Shown here: one piece after another, positions 21,661 to 32,301 of the stretch | Layout of the letters: every line of letters begins with the position of its first letter | Numbering within the stretch: position 1 is the stretch's first letter | Assembly: GCA_022478985.1 (NCBI GenBank) | Contig: JAKSZP010013320.1 | Span: forward strand, 62,001 to 126,000 | DNA: 64,000 nt | Source of the DNA: Massospora cicadina | Taxonomy: Eukaryota > Entomophthoromycota > Entomophthoromycetes > Entomophthorales > Entomophthoraceae | Direction of reading: 5' to 3' | The notes under the pieces: generated by a model | Told to the model about the DNA's origin: nothing | What the model saw: only the letters and a program-made list of their open reading frames with translations | Database searches by the model: none | Position numbers and translations under genes: made by a program

Positions 21661-22737
21661 CCAGCTCATACGTCAAATTCTGAATCTTGCTACCAGCAGC
21701 TCCTCAATAGTCTGTCTGATACAGACCTCCGTCTCTTCCAGCAGATGAGTCAGGATGCTTGACGGAACCTCTTTTATGGTCCTTCCAGGACTCATACGCC
21801 TAGTCTGGCACAAGCGGCTAGTCCTTCCATCAAATTACCAGAAATGGTAACTAATCCCTCTGAAACCAGGCTGGCCATCATTTTGAACAACTCTCAGCAG
21901 ACTCTTCCTCTGCTGTCGATTCCAGAGTTAGACTTCAAAACCCTCCTGGATTTGGCTCCTTTCACTGATGCTCTGAAAATCATCATAGATGCTCCAGATA
22001 TTATGCTGGTTGCCCTGGATTGTTCATTTCTGGTCAGGTCGGACCTGCTCTCTGAGTTCCTCTTCTGACTCAATCAATTTTATAAACCTGAAGTTCTGGT
22101 CTCTGAGCTCTCAATTGATAACATCATATACTTTGAGCTCCCCTACGCTGAACTCTGGACCCAAGTCACCAAGGCTCTAACATTAGCGTTGAATCCCTCT
22201 GATTTTGATGACCTTCTGGATCAGGATACTGCAGCATATGATCTTTAATTTTCGGCCAAGTTTTTGAAGTTAGTCCATGAAACTTCCAGCCTCACCTGGT
22301 TTCCACTGTTCATTCAGCTTTAGTTTCCAAAAAGCTCATAATCGCCGCTTGCAGGAAGCAATCCACTCTCTGCATAAATATCTCTTCTCCAGAGCTTCCC
22401 ATTGGTATCTTCTGCTGATGGTGTTGATAGGGGGCATGATTCAGAAACTTCGTCAAGTTTCCCTTCTTTGTTGCCAGCCCACATGTCCGGTGTCCTTGAT
22501 GAAGCCCATAATCAGGCGCTCAGGACTAATCTTCAAGCTCCAGTAATGTATCAGGATTACTAAGGGTTATTTGCCAGTTGCCTCTTTTTATACTGCTGCT
22601 TTCCTCCAGGCTCTGTAGTTTTGCGATTGACTTCCTCTGACATCTCAATTTCCCTTCCCCTAGTCGCTTTTTCTCAAGGTTTGGCGTCTGCTTAACAAAT
22701 GTGGTTTCATGTAGGTCTAGCCCTCGCAAGCATCTGA
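21661..22737 (+). pseudogene. Antisense ORF of element A (between integrase and 3' LTR), broken
   Basis: This region reads on the strand opposite to pol. In one frame it gives SDTDLRLFQQMSQDA, then IPELDFKTLLDLAPFTDAL, SFLVRSDLLSEFLF and SIDNIIYFELPYAELW. It then moves one frame for FQKAHNRRLQEAIHSLHKYL...LLLMVLIGG, and returns for VLDEAHNQALRTNL, LYCCFPPGS and LALASI followed by a stop (22735-22737). Element D carries a homologous protein at 48277-49344 with the same blocks in the same order and the same final residues. About 330-350 residues; several stops here. I recognise no known domain. Antisense extra ORFs at this position are known in some plant Tat-lineage elements; relation to those is not shown. 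Confidence 0.6.
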
Positions 22738-23450
22738 TTGCATATCAATTTTAATGGGATGTTTACTTCTATTGCAATCCATCCTCCCTCCCCCCAAGAG
22801 GCGACATAGGCAGAATCATCCCCATACTGAGGATAATCAATAAAAATAAAAAATTATAAAAAGATATCGCTTTTTTATCTATGCAGTTTATGATCTTTTT
22901 TTCCAATTCTCTTATCAATTTTTTAGCATTATTATTCTTTTTTACTATGGGACTTGACCTTTTTTTGGTTCAGCGGTCCATCTTATCCTTCAAACTGGGT
23001 CCTGGGTACTTAAGCCTGCCAGTTTTCCATGGTTCAGAGGTCCGTTTTTGGGCTTAACCATCTAGATTGGTTCAGAGGTCCTTTTTTCGGACTTGACCTA
23101 ATCATTAGGACATGACCAACTTAATGGTTCTTTGGTCCTTTGGGAACTCTTTTTTATTTTATTCTTTGATCCACCGCTTTAAATACTAAGTGTGGTGTCG
23201 ATTTACAAATAATCCATCCAAGAGATTCTTGATGGAGTAAGCAGAGGTCGCCATTTTACTGATTACTTTGAATGGACCCAACCACAATGCATCTAATTTG
23301 TTTCTTCATCTGAAACCATGCATATCACAATAGGCAACTCTTTCCCCTATTCAATATTCTTCTAATGCTAGTCAGTTCTTGTCATCTGTCAATTTTGCTC
23401 ATATCCTTTTCTTCAAGGTTGTATCAAATGCTTGCAATTGCATATCGATC
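22738..23450. other. Non-coding 3' region of element A
   Basis: Between the antisense ORF and the integrase lies an A/T-rich stretch with several repeats of a TTGGTTCAGAGGTCC/TTTTTGG-like unit (about 22970-23140: GGTTCAGCGGTCC, GGTTCAGAGGTCC twice, GGTTCTTTGGTCC). No coding sequence was recognised. Confidence 0.5.
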
Positions 23451-23459
23451 AATATACCT

Positions 23460-24480
23460 GTCAGTCAGTTCAAGTATTTCTCAGTACTCATCCCCAACTT
23501 AGGTTCTACTACCAAATATAATATTGGCAGCAACGCGGCCTTCCTCCCATATAGTAATTCAAATGAAATTTTTCCCATCTCCATATGGTGACTAATGTTG
23601 TAGGCGAACATCACCAAACTCAGGTGCATTCCACACATGGAAGTTCTCCCTGCGACTAGCTTCCTCAGCATTGTGGCTAGCGCCCCATTGGCCCATTCTA
23701 CCAGTCTGTTTATCTCTGGCCGATATGGTACTGACACAACTCCTCAGATCCCCATTATTTCATTTAACCTCGGGATCACATGAGATAGGAAGTTGATCTC
23801 ATTGTCGCTCAGAAGGACCTGCGGATATCTATGCTGTTATACCACTTGATTCAGGATGAATCTCGCAGTACTGGTAGCGTCTACTCTGGTTAGACCCTTT
23901 GTCTCAACCCATCTCATCAGATGGTCGATGGCAACTATGATGTATTTGACTCCTCCTGTGCTCATCATCAGTGGTCCCATCAAGCCAATGGACGCTGTGT
24001 GCCAGGCGAATCCAGGGTGGACCAGTCAGTATCCAGTTGTATTCTTGTGTGGTTTATGCAGCTGGCACTCCATGCAACAAGCCAGATAATCCATGACATC
24101 ATAATTGATTAATTCCCAGTAATAATACTGGCAAATATGGTTGGTTGTATTTCTTAGGCTTCCATACCCAACAACCTTGTGAGCTGCTTATACTATCGCC
24201 GCTCTTTCCAATGGTTTTGGGAATAATAGCCGCTTCCTGTTGATTATCTTTAATACATGTCCATCCATAGTCTCTGTGTTTTCCATCACTTTTTTAAGCG
24301 CACCTTGGATTTCTTGAGGCTCATCACCAATTCTTTCTTTGACCATTCTCTGGAATAGCTTATCCACCTGCGGTTATACCAACTGGACCATTGGCAACTG
24401 CAATAAGCCATCCACATTCTGGTGAGAAACCCCTACTCGGTTGACTATCTCATAATCTAAGCCTGAAGCTTAAGTGCCCA
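23460..24480 (-). pseudogene. Element A integrase, nearly continuous
   Basis: Integrase inserts the cDNA into the host genome. Reading leftwards, the zinc-binding CCMECQ pair is at about 24070, followed by PHKNTTGY and the catalytic core. The first catalytic Asp position reads IGLMGPL (Asp replaced), the second keeps LSDNEINF, and the Glu is kept in INRLVEWANGALA. The C-terminal core has VMFAYNISHHMEMGKISFEL. A few stops (for instance in LNQVV*QHRYPQ) break it. It is close in sequence to element D integrase (49640-50700). Confidence 0.82.
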
Positions 24481-24499
24481 TCGGGCCAGTCATCCTTCC

Positions 24500-24900
24500 A
24501 GTTCTTTTAAATTGTGCAGTCAACACAGCGAAGAGTGGTTTATCACCACTATAAAGTGCATTACATGGACATAAACCCAAAACTGTTTACATGCATATAT
24601 GACTGCAAGGCATTCCCGCTCAGTCACAGTGTAGTTCCTCAAAGTGGCTGAGAGTGTCAAGCTCACATATGCCACCAGATGTTTGTCCCCAAGTTTGTCT
24701 ACTTGGCTCAGTACAGCGCCAATTACTGTCAATGAAGCATCAGTTTGAATGATAAAAGCCCAAATTGAAATTCGGGTATTTAAGAATTGGCGAATCTATC
24801 AAATACTGGCGTAACTCATCAAAGGGAACTTGGGCCTCTTCATTCCATATGAATACTTTTTTTGGATCCTTCAATGAATGATATAATGGCTCAGCTATTC
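24500..24900 (-). pseudogene. Element A RNase H
   Basis: The minus strand gives VIGAVLSQVDKLGDKHLVAY, then NYTVTERECLAVIYACKQFW with the conserved Glu, and HFIVVINHSSL in place of the usual TDH..L. This removes the RNA strand after copying. One long frame (24732-24520) is open; the flanks carry stops. Confidence 0.8.
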
Positions 24901-25620
24901 GGGCGAAGTCCCAGGTAAATCTTCTGTACTATCTGACCATCCCAAGGAATACTTGGATGTCTCATACACTCATTGGTACAGCCTACGCTCTATAGCTGCT
25001 ATCTTCTGGGTTTGCAGCTGCAATCCACTTGAGTTGATTACAAATCAGGTTTTCCAACTCTTTCCTGAAGAAGTGGCACTTAGTTGGCTTGATCTTCAGG
25101 TTGGACGCAGACAGTCACTTAAAAACTACTTCTAAGTGGTGCAAGTGATCAGTGAACGTCCTACTGAACACGTTGATATCATCCAGATATACCAGGATTC
25201 ACAAAAACTTCAGGTTGCTTAATATCGCATCCATGGCCCTCTGAAACGTTGCAGGCGCATTGCAAAGACCCTGTGGCATCCTTGTCGGTTGGTATAGCCC
25301 CTGCGCGGTAATAATCGCGTTTTTCTGGTCTTCCTTTGGCAAGTTGTTCTGCCAATATCCTGAGATTAGATCCATTGCGGAGAAATACTTTGCTTCTTCT
25401 AAACAATTCAGCGCATCATCAATCCTCAGTAGGGGGTACAATTCCTTCTTTATAATTTTGTTCAGCTTTTGGTAGTCAATCACCACCCAGTTCAATCCAT
25501 CCTTCTTATTCACAATCAGAATTGGACTTGCCCAGGGACTTGACAACGGAACTAGAAGCCCATGCTTCACTAGTTTGCTGATTTCATCTTCCACTACCAC
25601 TTAGGCAGCTTTCAATCTTT
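24900..25620 (-). pseudogene. Element A reverse transcriptase
   Basis: The frame 25600-25199 carries LPLSSPWASPILIVNKKDG, the YQKLN motif, FSAMDLISGYWQ and QPTRMPQGLCNAPATFQ. The catalytic YLDD is at 25189-25178 one frame away, after a break. It continues to ...LKIKPTKCHFF... near 25080. The active-site residues are present but on separate frames. Downstream (25130-24800) lies the connection to RNase H. Confidence 0.88.
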
Positions 25621-26330
25621 GGATCAGTCTCATCCTTATTGGTGAATTTTCCCCAGTATCAACCTTGTGAATTACATCTTGTGCGCATCCCAAATTGTGG
25701 TTGTCCTGAGCGAACACTTCCCAATATTTATTGAATAGTTTGAGCACCTCCTCTTTCTGCCCTTCTGGCAGATCTGCGAGCTGCTCCTGATCAACCAATG
25801 GGTTGATGCTTTTGGCCACCCTGGCCAGTAATCCCATTTCCTCGAGAGACCCAAAATCATGGAATCTTCTCAATTCAGCCATCAGTATCAGATGAATAAA
25901 CGCAATGATCTGATTCCTCTTGATATTCGTCAATTTTTCACACAAATTTGCCAGGATAACTCGAATTTCTCCATGTCCTGGCATTGATATCCCAGGAGCC
26001 ACTCATGGCTCCACTCTGGACTTCTTCCAGGGGCTTCTGATCTCTCCATACAACAGCTCAGGAATCTCCAAAGTCAACCCTGAGTCAACTATTATCTGCA
26101 ATCCAGCCAGTATGGGCCTCTCTTTCTTGATCCTTAGTGGAATTCCCCAGTTTTCTAGGATTTCTGCCAGCATTTCGCGTCACTTGCTACCAACTAATTG
26201 GTATCAAATTGGGACAATGCCATCATTATATATCAGATTAATGAAGTTGTTTCTCCAATTCAACGGAGCTTCACTGTCCTTCAGGTATACCAATGGTAAC
26301 GTCTGACTCAGGTTGTCAACTTATTATCCT
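25620..26330 (-). pseudogene. Element A dUTPase-like domain and linker to RT
   Basis: Between protease and RT the minus strand reads IIVDSGLTLEIPELLYGEIR, then ...RVEPWVAPGISMPGHGEIRV and ILANLCEKLTNIKRNQIIAF. The order and spacing match the dUTPase fold (a 'tGl.leiPe..yG.i' strand pair, a 'pG.id..Y.GEI.V.l.N' motif, and a 'i.kgd.IAQ'-like strand). The motif-3 aspartate is replaced by Met and its Tyr by His, so catalysis is unlikely. The same domain sits in the same place in elements B, D and E. The remainder (25860-25620) is the N-terminal linker of RT. Confidence 0.65.
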
Positions 26331-26464
26331 CAAAGTTACGTTTAACTCTGTACTTCCGTAGAAAATCCATTCTGATCAGGATATCATAGTTTTGGTTTGC
26401 CAAAACTACCGCTGGCATAGATACCACCAACGACCTGAATTGTAGTGGCAGTGCACTATATGCT
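26330..26464 (-). pseudogene. Element A protease, C-terminal part (split by element B)
   Basis: The minus strand gives AYSALPLQFRSLVVSMPAVV and NQNYDILIRMDFLRKYRVK, the C-terminal half of a retropepsin as seen in D (52636-52974). The coding sequence is cut at 26464 and resumes at 32302, showing that element B landed inside the protease gene. Confidence 0.8.
26460..26464. repeat. Left 5-bp TSD of element B
   Basis: ATGCT, identical to 32297-32301. Confidence 0.85.
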
Positions 26465-27301
26465 TGTCGGACAATCACTTTCTCAACTCAGAAGAAAGAA
26501 TGTTGGAGGTATGAGTGCTTCTGAATCTGCTACCATGATTTGCCCATCTCCAGCCCAAGCTATGAATAATGTTGTAGTTATTAATGATATGAGTACAAAA
26601 TCTGAAAAAACCCTAGTCGATTTTTGGTGGAATCCTGACTATTGGAGAAATAAGGATTATAGTCCAAATTGGCCAAAAAAGGTAAAAACTAATAATAGAA
26701 ATACCCCAACTCTTTGGTCAAATATGAGGAGTATAAAATCACATGGATCAGAACCTCCGCAAGGCAAGAAGGTTTTACCCGTCAATGATAGGGTATGACT
26801 AAACCAATCATAATCTGAATCTAACCACCATCAAAGTGCAAAGATTTTACTTGAGAATGATAGGGTAAGCATTAGCTGATCATTATGCTCTGAGTCCAAC
26901 TACCGCTGAAATACCCTTTCATTACCAACTGAGTTAGACCACCGCTGAGGTGAAAAGATTTTACTCAAAGGTGATTGGATACAATACATCAAATCATTAC
27001 CACACGGGTCAGTTTTGCCTTTGAAAAATTTTTATCCTCTATCTGATAGGCTGAGAACCTATATGCCCTTATTGGAAGACTGAGCTTTATATTCTTTTGC
27101 TTCAAAAATTGATGGTCTCAAAATTCAAACTATTTTAAATATGGAAAACTAGTATCGCAAAAGGGACCTTTTTCTGGTTTGCCCTGCCTTTATAATAAAA
27201 AACATAAAAAACCAACATAAGCGTTATTTTATACTTTTAATAAAAAAGTAAACTTCCTCATTTTAAAATATTAGTTATGGCCTCCAATCGCGGATCCCAC
27301 A
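26465..27301 (+). repeat. 5' LTR of element B
   Basis: TGTCGGACAATCACTTTCTC ... CGGATCCCACA; 837 bp, near-identical in layout to 31459-32296. It contains short internal repeats of a 'GCAAGAAGGTTTTACC / GCAAAGATTTTACT' unit (about 26760-26990). Confidence 0.95.
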
Positions 27302-27304
27302 AAT

Positions 27305-27322
27305 TGGTGCTCACTACAGAGG
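27305..27322 (+). promoter_or_regulatory. Primer-binding site of element B
   Basis: TGGTGCTCACTACAGAGG starts three bases after the LTR. The first 15 bases are identical to the PBS of A and D (on their strand). Confidence 0.85.
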
Positions 27323-27365
27323 TCAAACCCCCTGAATACTTCGATAAAGTATTAAAAAGATAGTA

Positions 27366-27888
27366 ATGGAGGCAGCAAACGTGATCAGCTCTCCTGGATT
27401 CCAACTAGTTGCTCTCAAGAAGCAACTAGCTAGCTTTTTATCCCGTCTTAAAAAACTAGAACAACAGTTTATTGAACCATTAGGAGTGAGGCCACCCAGG
27501 CCTATCTTCTCTACAACATCTGCAGCTCCAGCGCAACGTAAAGCAGAGATCTCTACTGAGGATTCTCTTTCCACTCAGCTAACAAGTGCATGCCCTAGGG
27601 GTATATCCCCCATTTCAGTTACAACCTTGCCCATGGTTGAGAATACCTTGGGGGCCAACTCTGAGGGGGTTACGATGATGCTGGGTACTATTTATTGGGA
27701 GCCCCTGCGGAAGTGGAGGTCCCTGATCGTCTAAACACTGAAGGAGTAGACAAAAACACCATACCTGAGGAAACTTACCTCCGCCAAGTTATAGGTTGTA
27801 TGGAAGCTATTGACACAGCCAGTGACGCTGATCAGATCCTATCAAGTCTAATTCACCCTATACAGCAAAGGCATACTATGTAATCTAT
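27366..27888 (+). pseudogene. Element B gag-position ORF, reduced
   Basis: The frame 27366-27734 begins MEAANVISSPGFQLVALKKQ and overlaps a second frame (27695-27883) ending ...LIHPIQQRHTM. The N-terminal ~45 residues look helical and charged. I see no major homology region and no CCHC zinc knuckle, whereas A, C and D keep theirs. At about 170 residues in total it is far below the usual gypsy gag length, so the capsid and nucleocapsid parts were probably deleted. Confidence 0.6.
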
Positions 27889-27889
27889 T

Positions 27890-28714
27890 ATGGAGACTCA
27901 CCCTGAGACCGCACGCAAATTAACCTCCACTTTTCATCTACAGGAGGTCCTAGCACTGTCGGCCAACTTTGGAAACACACTTACCAAGGTTGAAGTAGTT
28001 GTTCATAAATTCTGGGTAATGGCTATCCTGGATACAAGTTCTCCAGTAAATGTAATTTCATCTCAGCTGATGAAAAAGATTAAATTGATGCCTGACTTGG
28101 ATTGTATCAAGGAATTTGGAACTGCAGGCCCAAACAACACCCGCGCTCTTGGCGCTTACTCTTCCCTTCCCATACGAGTTGGGAAGCTTATCCTATTGGC
28201 CCCCGCTGTGGCCTTAGATGATAACTCCTATGATATGCTCCTAGGTACACAATTTTTGATTGAATATGATGGCATCATCAACCTGAAGCAAGGGTTTCTA
28301 TCTTTAATGAACTATGAACTTCCATTAATCTTAACCAACAAAGAACCCGTCAAGAATGACTACACCTGCTTGGTTGAATACCCCTCTTCCGCTTTGTCTT
28401 TACATTATGTTACTACTGGACGTAACACTAATAAACTGCCTGATTCAGTGGAGGATAGCGAAGGTATTCAATTTTATGCGGCTGATGAAGTGGTGATTAA
28501 TCCTGGTGAACAACGAGTGGTTGATACAAAAATCACACTTCAAATTCCGCGCCACTGCTTATTACACCTCTTAAGCATCAATGGAGTAAGCCCTTTTGAG
28601 CCTCGGGTATTGCCTGGCCTTTTAGACCCAGCCTATCAGAGGCCTACTGTACTACTGTTGGGCAACCTCACCAAGAAGGACATAATTGTAAAAAAGCACC
28701 AGGAGGTGGGCTGA
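27890..28714 (+). pseudogene. Element B protease with dUTPase-like domain
   Basis: An open frame of 274 residues. The retropepsin part (residues about 20-130) has VMAILDTSSPVNVISSQLM, where the usual D-[ST]-G-A triad reads D-T-S-S, and later YDMLLGTQFLIEYD. The C-terminal part (residues about 190-274) has ADEVVINPGEQRVVDTKITL, IPRHCLLHLL and LPGLLDPAYQRPTVLLLGN, then LTKKDIIVKKHQEVG. That is the strand order of dUTPase motifs 1-4, and the motif-3 D..Y is kept. The frame stops at 28714, 20 bases before the next start. Both enzymes lack at least one conserved residue. Confidence 0.75.
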
Positions 28715-28733
28715 GGGATCCTACTCCCTGTGG

Positions 28734-30373
28734 TTGGAAGTTGAACAAATCCACTCTATTGGCTCGATGGCAGATTTAGGCCTGCCCACAGATAACCTGG
28801 TATGTACCTTGCCAAACGTCCACGTTTCGGATGAGCTGACTTCAGATGAGTTGGAGAAAGTGCAAAATCTTCTGGGTGAGTATAGTGATATATTCTCAAA
28901 GTTGGAAAATGATTATGGCCATATGAGGGATTGGAGCCACTCCATCAATGTGGGTGATGCTCATCCCATTTGGTCAAAACCTTATCGCAAGTCAAAGGTG
29001 GAAGAACAACAAATGAGGACGGAACTCATGCAGTTATTAGATGCGGGGTTATTATTTCCTTCGCAAAGTCCATGGTCCTCCCCCTTTTGCTAATTAAAAA
29101 GAAAAACGGAGGTCACCGGGTAGTTATGGACTACCACAGGTTAAACAATCTCACGAAAAAGGATAGCTATCCTATTCCGCGCATTAACGATGCCTTGGAC
29201 CAGCTCTCAGGCTCAAATTTCTTCTCTGCTATGGACTTGGCCAGTGGTTATTGACAAATGGATCTATCTCCTCAAGACCAGGAGAAATGCGCTTTGATAT
29301 GTAGTGAAGGTCTTTTCCAACCCACGCGATTACCTCAGGGTTGTGCAATGCGCCTGCTTCTTTCCAGCGTGCAATGGATCACATTTTGCAAGATCTCAAG
29401 TTAACCTGCATTATTGTCTACCTTGACGACATTACTGTATTTTCAAAGACCTTTAACGAACACCTTGAACAATTAAAGGAGGTATTTCAATGCTTATGAC
29501 GCTCCACTATCAAATTAAAGCCTTCAAAGTGTTCGTTCTTTCAAAAGAAATTAAATTTCCTCGGACATACCATTTCTCAAGAGGGTATCCAACCCATACA
29601 AGATAAGGTTGAAGCGATTGCCAGTATGCCTCCCCCAAAAACCTACAGGATATACAGGTATTTTTAGGGATAATGGGGTATTACCATCAGTTCATCCTAA
29701 GTTTGCTCAGCTCAGCGAGCCCCTTGTCCGTTTACTGAAAAAGAATATCCCTTTCCAATGGGGCACTGAACAGAAGGCTGCCTTTGAAACGATGAAGCTG
29801 CTGCTACAGAAACGGCCTATCCTAAAGCATCCCAATTATGGAAAACCGTTTATCTTGTTTACAGACGCCTCAGACTATGCCGTTGGGGCCATACTAGCCC
29901 AACTAGATAAAAAAGTGGTGGATCATCCTGTCTCATATTTTAGTAAAATGCTATCAAAGACAGAATGCAACTATAGTGTTACTGAGAAGGAGTGTCTCGC
30001 TGTTCTACTTGCAGTGAAGCATTATCGCCCATTTTTGTATGGGACCTCTTTCATTGTGATCACGGACCATGCCTCTTTGAAATGGTTGCATAACATGAAG
30101 GACCCTACGGGGCGCTTAGCTCGCTGGGCTCTAAAGCTCCAGCATTATGATATGAAGATCAAACACCGCACTGGAACCCGCCACATGAACGTTGATGGGT
30201 TAACTTGGCTGCCTATTCTCCACCTAGATAATAGTGAAGCGGAGCGGATGTACGATCTTCTAATGACCCCAAATGACTGGGAAGATGAGGATGAGCCTGT
30301 ACAGAAGATGTTGGCCTGGCACTCCCATAACACAAAAGTAGAAAATGAAAAATCGTATAAACAAGTGGGGTGA
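28734..30373 (+). pseudogene. Element B reverse transcriptase-RNase H, few breaks
   Basis: Frames 28734-29093 and 28970-29254 join at the RT N-terminus (SPWSSP...LLIKKKNGG, VVMDYHRLNN, FSAMDLASGY). A stop follows GY. QPTRLPQG comes before a short deletion, and the catalytic YLDD is at 29419-29430. RNase H is open in 29609-30373 with FILFTDASDYAVGAIL, TEKECLAVLLAVKHY and FIVITDHASLKWL, i.e. the D, E and D of the active site. The domain is the best preserved gypsy RNase H in the window. Confidence 0.9.
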
Positions 30374-31257
30374 AGTGGTTGCCTTACTTGCAACCCTTGG
30401 AACGTGTACCTGTCGTCTTGGAAGCTCATTAAACCTTAGGCCATGGAGGATCAAAGAAAACCTATGAGTGGATAAAGGATCTGTATGTCTGGGAAGGAAT
30501 CATGGAAGCTATTGTCAAAGTCTTGGATGCTTGCCTTACGCGTAAGAAGCAGTCTCATTTCAAGACTAGATACCAATATCAGATGACTACCCCGCGGCAG
30601 CCATTCCATATAATAAGCTTGGATGTAGTAGGGCCGCTCCCTCAAACCACAGGTGGAAACTGATACATTTTAGTAGGCATCGACCATTTCATGAAGTGAG
30701 TAGAAGCTGTTGCGTTGCCAGCCCAAACTGCTAAGGCTACTACTACCTTTCTTCATCAAAATATTTTCACTCAACATGGGTGCCCTCAAGTACTACTCTG
30801 TGATAATGGAAAAAACTTCACCTCCAGAGTAGTCAAAACCTTAGCTGCTTCCCTAGGAGCCCAGCAACTGTTCTCAGCTCCATATAACCCCTCAACAAAT
30901 GGTACAGTGGAACGAGTCAATGGTACTCTGGTTTCAATATTACGGAAAATGGCTTCATCTGATCCCCTTCATTGGGATCAATATCTCCCCAGCGCACTTA
31001 TGGATTACCATATTAGCTATCACCAGATTTTGAAAATGTCCCCTTTCCAAGTTATGTATGGCAGAGAACTGGGCATACCTGCTCTATTAGCTAAGGATGT
31101 TTTTGCTGGTGAAGAGGAACCTGAGAAAGCTATGTGAAGGTTAGCTAAACGCATCATTCAGCTTCAATCGGAGGCTATGACCAACCTAGCCAAAATGGTC
31201 ACTAAAGAAGGCCAAGCTGCCAATGAGCTCTGAGCTCCCTACCCTCTTTCCAAGTAT
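30374..31257 (+). pseudogene. Element B integrase, few breaks
   Basis: After a stop at 30371-30373 the zinc-binding region is degraded (GHGGSKKTYEWI; ACLTRK in place of C-x2-C). The catalytic core keeps IISLDVVGPLP (first Asp), VLLCDNGKNFTS (second Asp) and TNGTVERVNGTLVSIL (Glu), so all three acidic residues are present. The open frame 30715-31137 covers the core to the end. The C-terminal tail (31140-31260) is broken. About 200 bp of untranslated sequence follows before the PPT. Confidence 0.88.
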
Positions 31258-31447
31258 TAGATAAGGTTTTATATTATCACAATCGCATAACTCCTTGAAG
31301 TGGTAAACTCGGATCAATCTGAGAGGGACCATTCATCATCATGTATAAAGAGGAAATGAGTATTCTATAAAGTTTTTGGCCACCAAATTTATCATAAATC
31401 GGGTACATGGCCGATTCCTATGACCCTACACCCCTCCCAACATTATT

Positions 31448-31458
31448 GAGGGGGGCAA
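31448..31458 (+). promoter_or_regulatory. Polypurine tract of element B
   Basis: GAGGGGGGCAA directly precedes the 3' LTR. Confidence 0.85.
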
Positions 31459-32296
31459 TGTTGGACAATCACTTTCTCATTTTAGGAGAAAGAATGTTGG
31501 AGGTATGAGTGCTTCTGAATCTGCTACCATGATTGGCCCATCTCCATCCCAAACTACAAATAATGTTGTAGTTATTAATGATATGAGTACAAAATCTGAA
31601 AAAACCCTAGCCAATTCTCAGTTGAATCCTGACTATCGGAGAAATAAGGATTATAATCCAAATTGGCCAAAAAGGTAAAAACTAATAATAGAAATACACC
31701 AACTCCTCGGTCAAGTATGAGGAGTATAAAATCACATGGATTGGAACCTCTGCAAGGCAAGAAGGTTTTACCCATCAATGATTGGGTAGGATTAAACCAA
31801 TCAACATCTGAATCTAACCACCATCAAGGTGCAAAGATTTTACTCGATAATGATAGGGTAAGCATTAGCCAATCATTACACTCTGAGTCCAACTACTGCC
31901 AAAATACCCAATCATTACCAACTGAGTCAGACCACCGCCGAGGTGAAAAGATTTTACTCAAAGGTGATTGGATACAATACATCAAATCATTACCACACGG
32001 GTCAGTTTTGCCTTTGAAAAATTTTTATCCTCAATCTGATAGGCTGAGAACCTATATTTCCTAATTTGGAAGACTGAGCTTTATATTCTTTTGCTTCAAA
32101 AATTGATGGTCTCAAAATTCAAACTATTTTAAATATGGAAAACTAGTATCGCAAAAGGGACCTTTTTCTGGTTTTGCCCTGCCTTTTTAATAAAAAACAT
32201 AAAAAACCAACATAAGCGTTATTTTATACTTTTAATAAAAAAGTAAACTTCCTCATTTTTTAATATTAGTTATTGCCTCCAATCACGGATCCCACA
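31459..32296 (+). repeat. 3' LTR of element B
   Basis: TGTTGGACAATCACTTTCTC ... CGGATCCCACA, 838 bp, followed by the TSD ATGCT (32297-32301). Confidence 0.95.
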
Positions 32297-32301
32297 ATGC
32301 T

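Larger units (their letters stand above)
26465..32296 (+). mobile_element. Gypsy LTR retrotransposon B, complete with LTRs and TSD
   Basis: Plus-strand element of 5832 bp with LTRs 26465-27301 and 31459-32296, PBS, short gag-position ORF, protease, dUTPase-like domain, RT, RNase H, integrase and PPT in that order, and a perfect 5-bp TSD ATGCT. It interrupts the protease gene of element A. The internal part (4157 bp) is short because the gag region is much reduced. Confidence 0.95.

Noticed and set aside
23379..24112. Several plus-strand open frames
   Set aside because: They are antisense shadows of the well-supported integrase of element A and show no homologue in element D, unlike the region 21661-22737.
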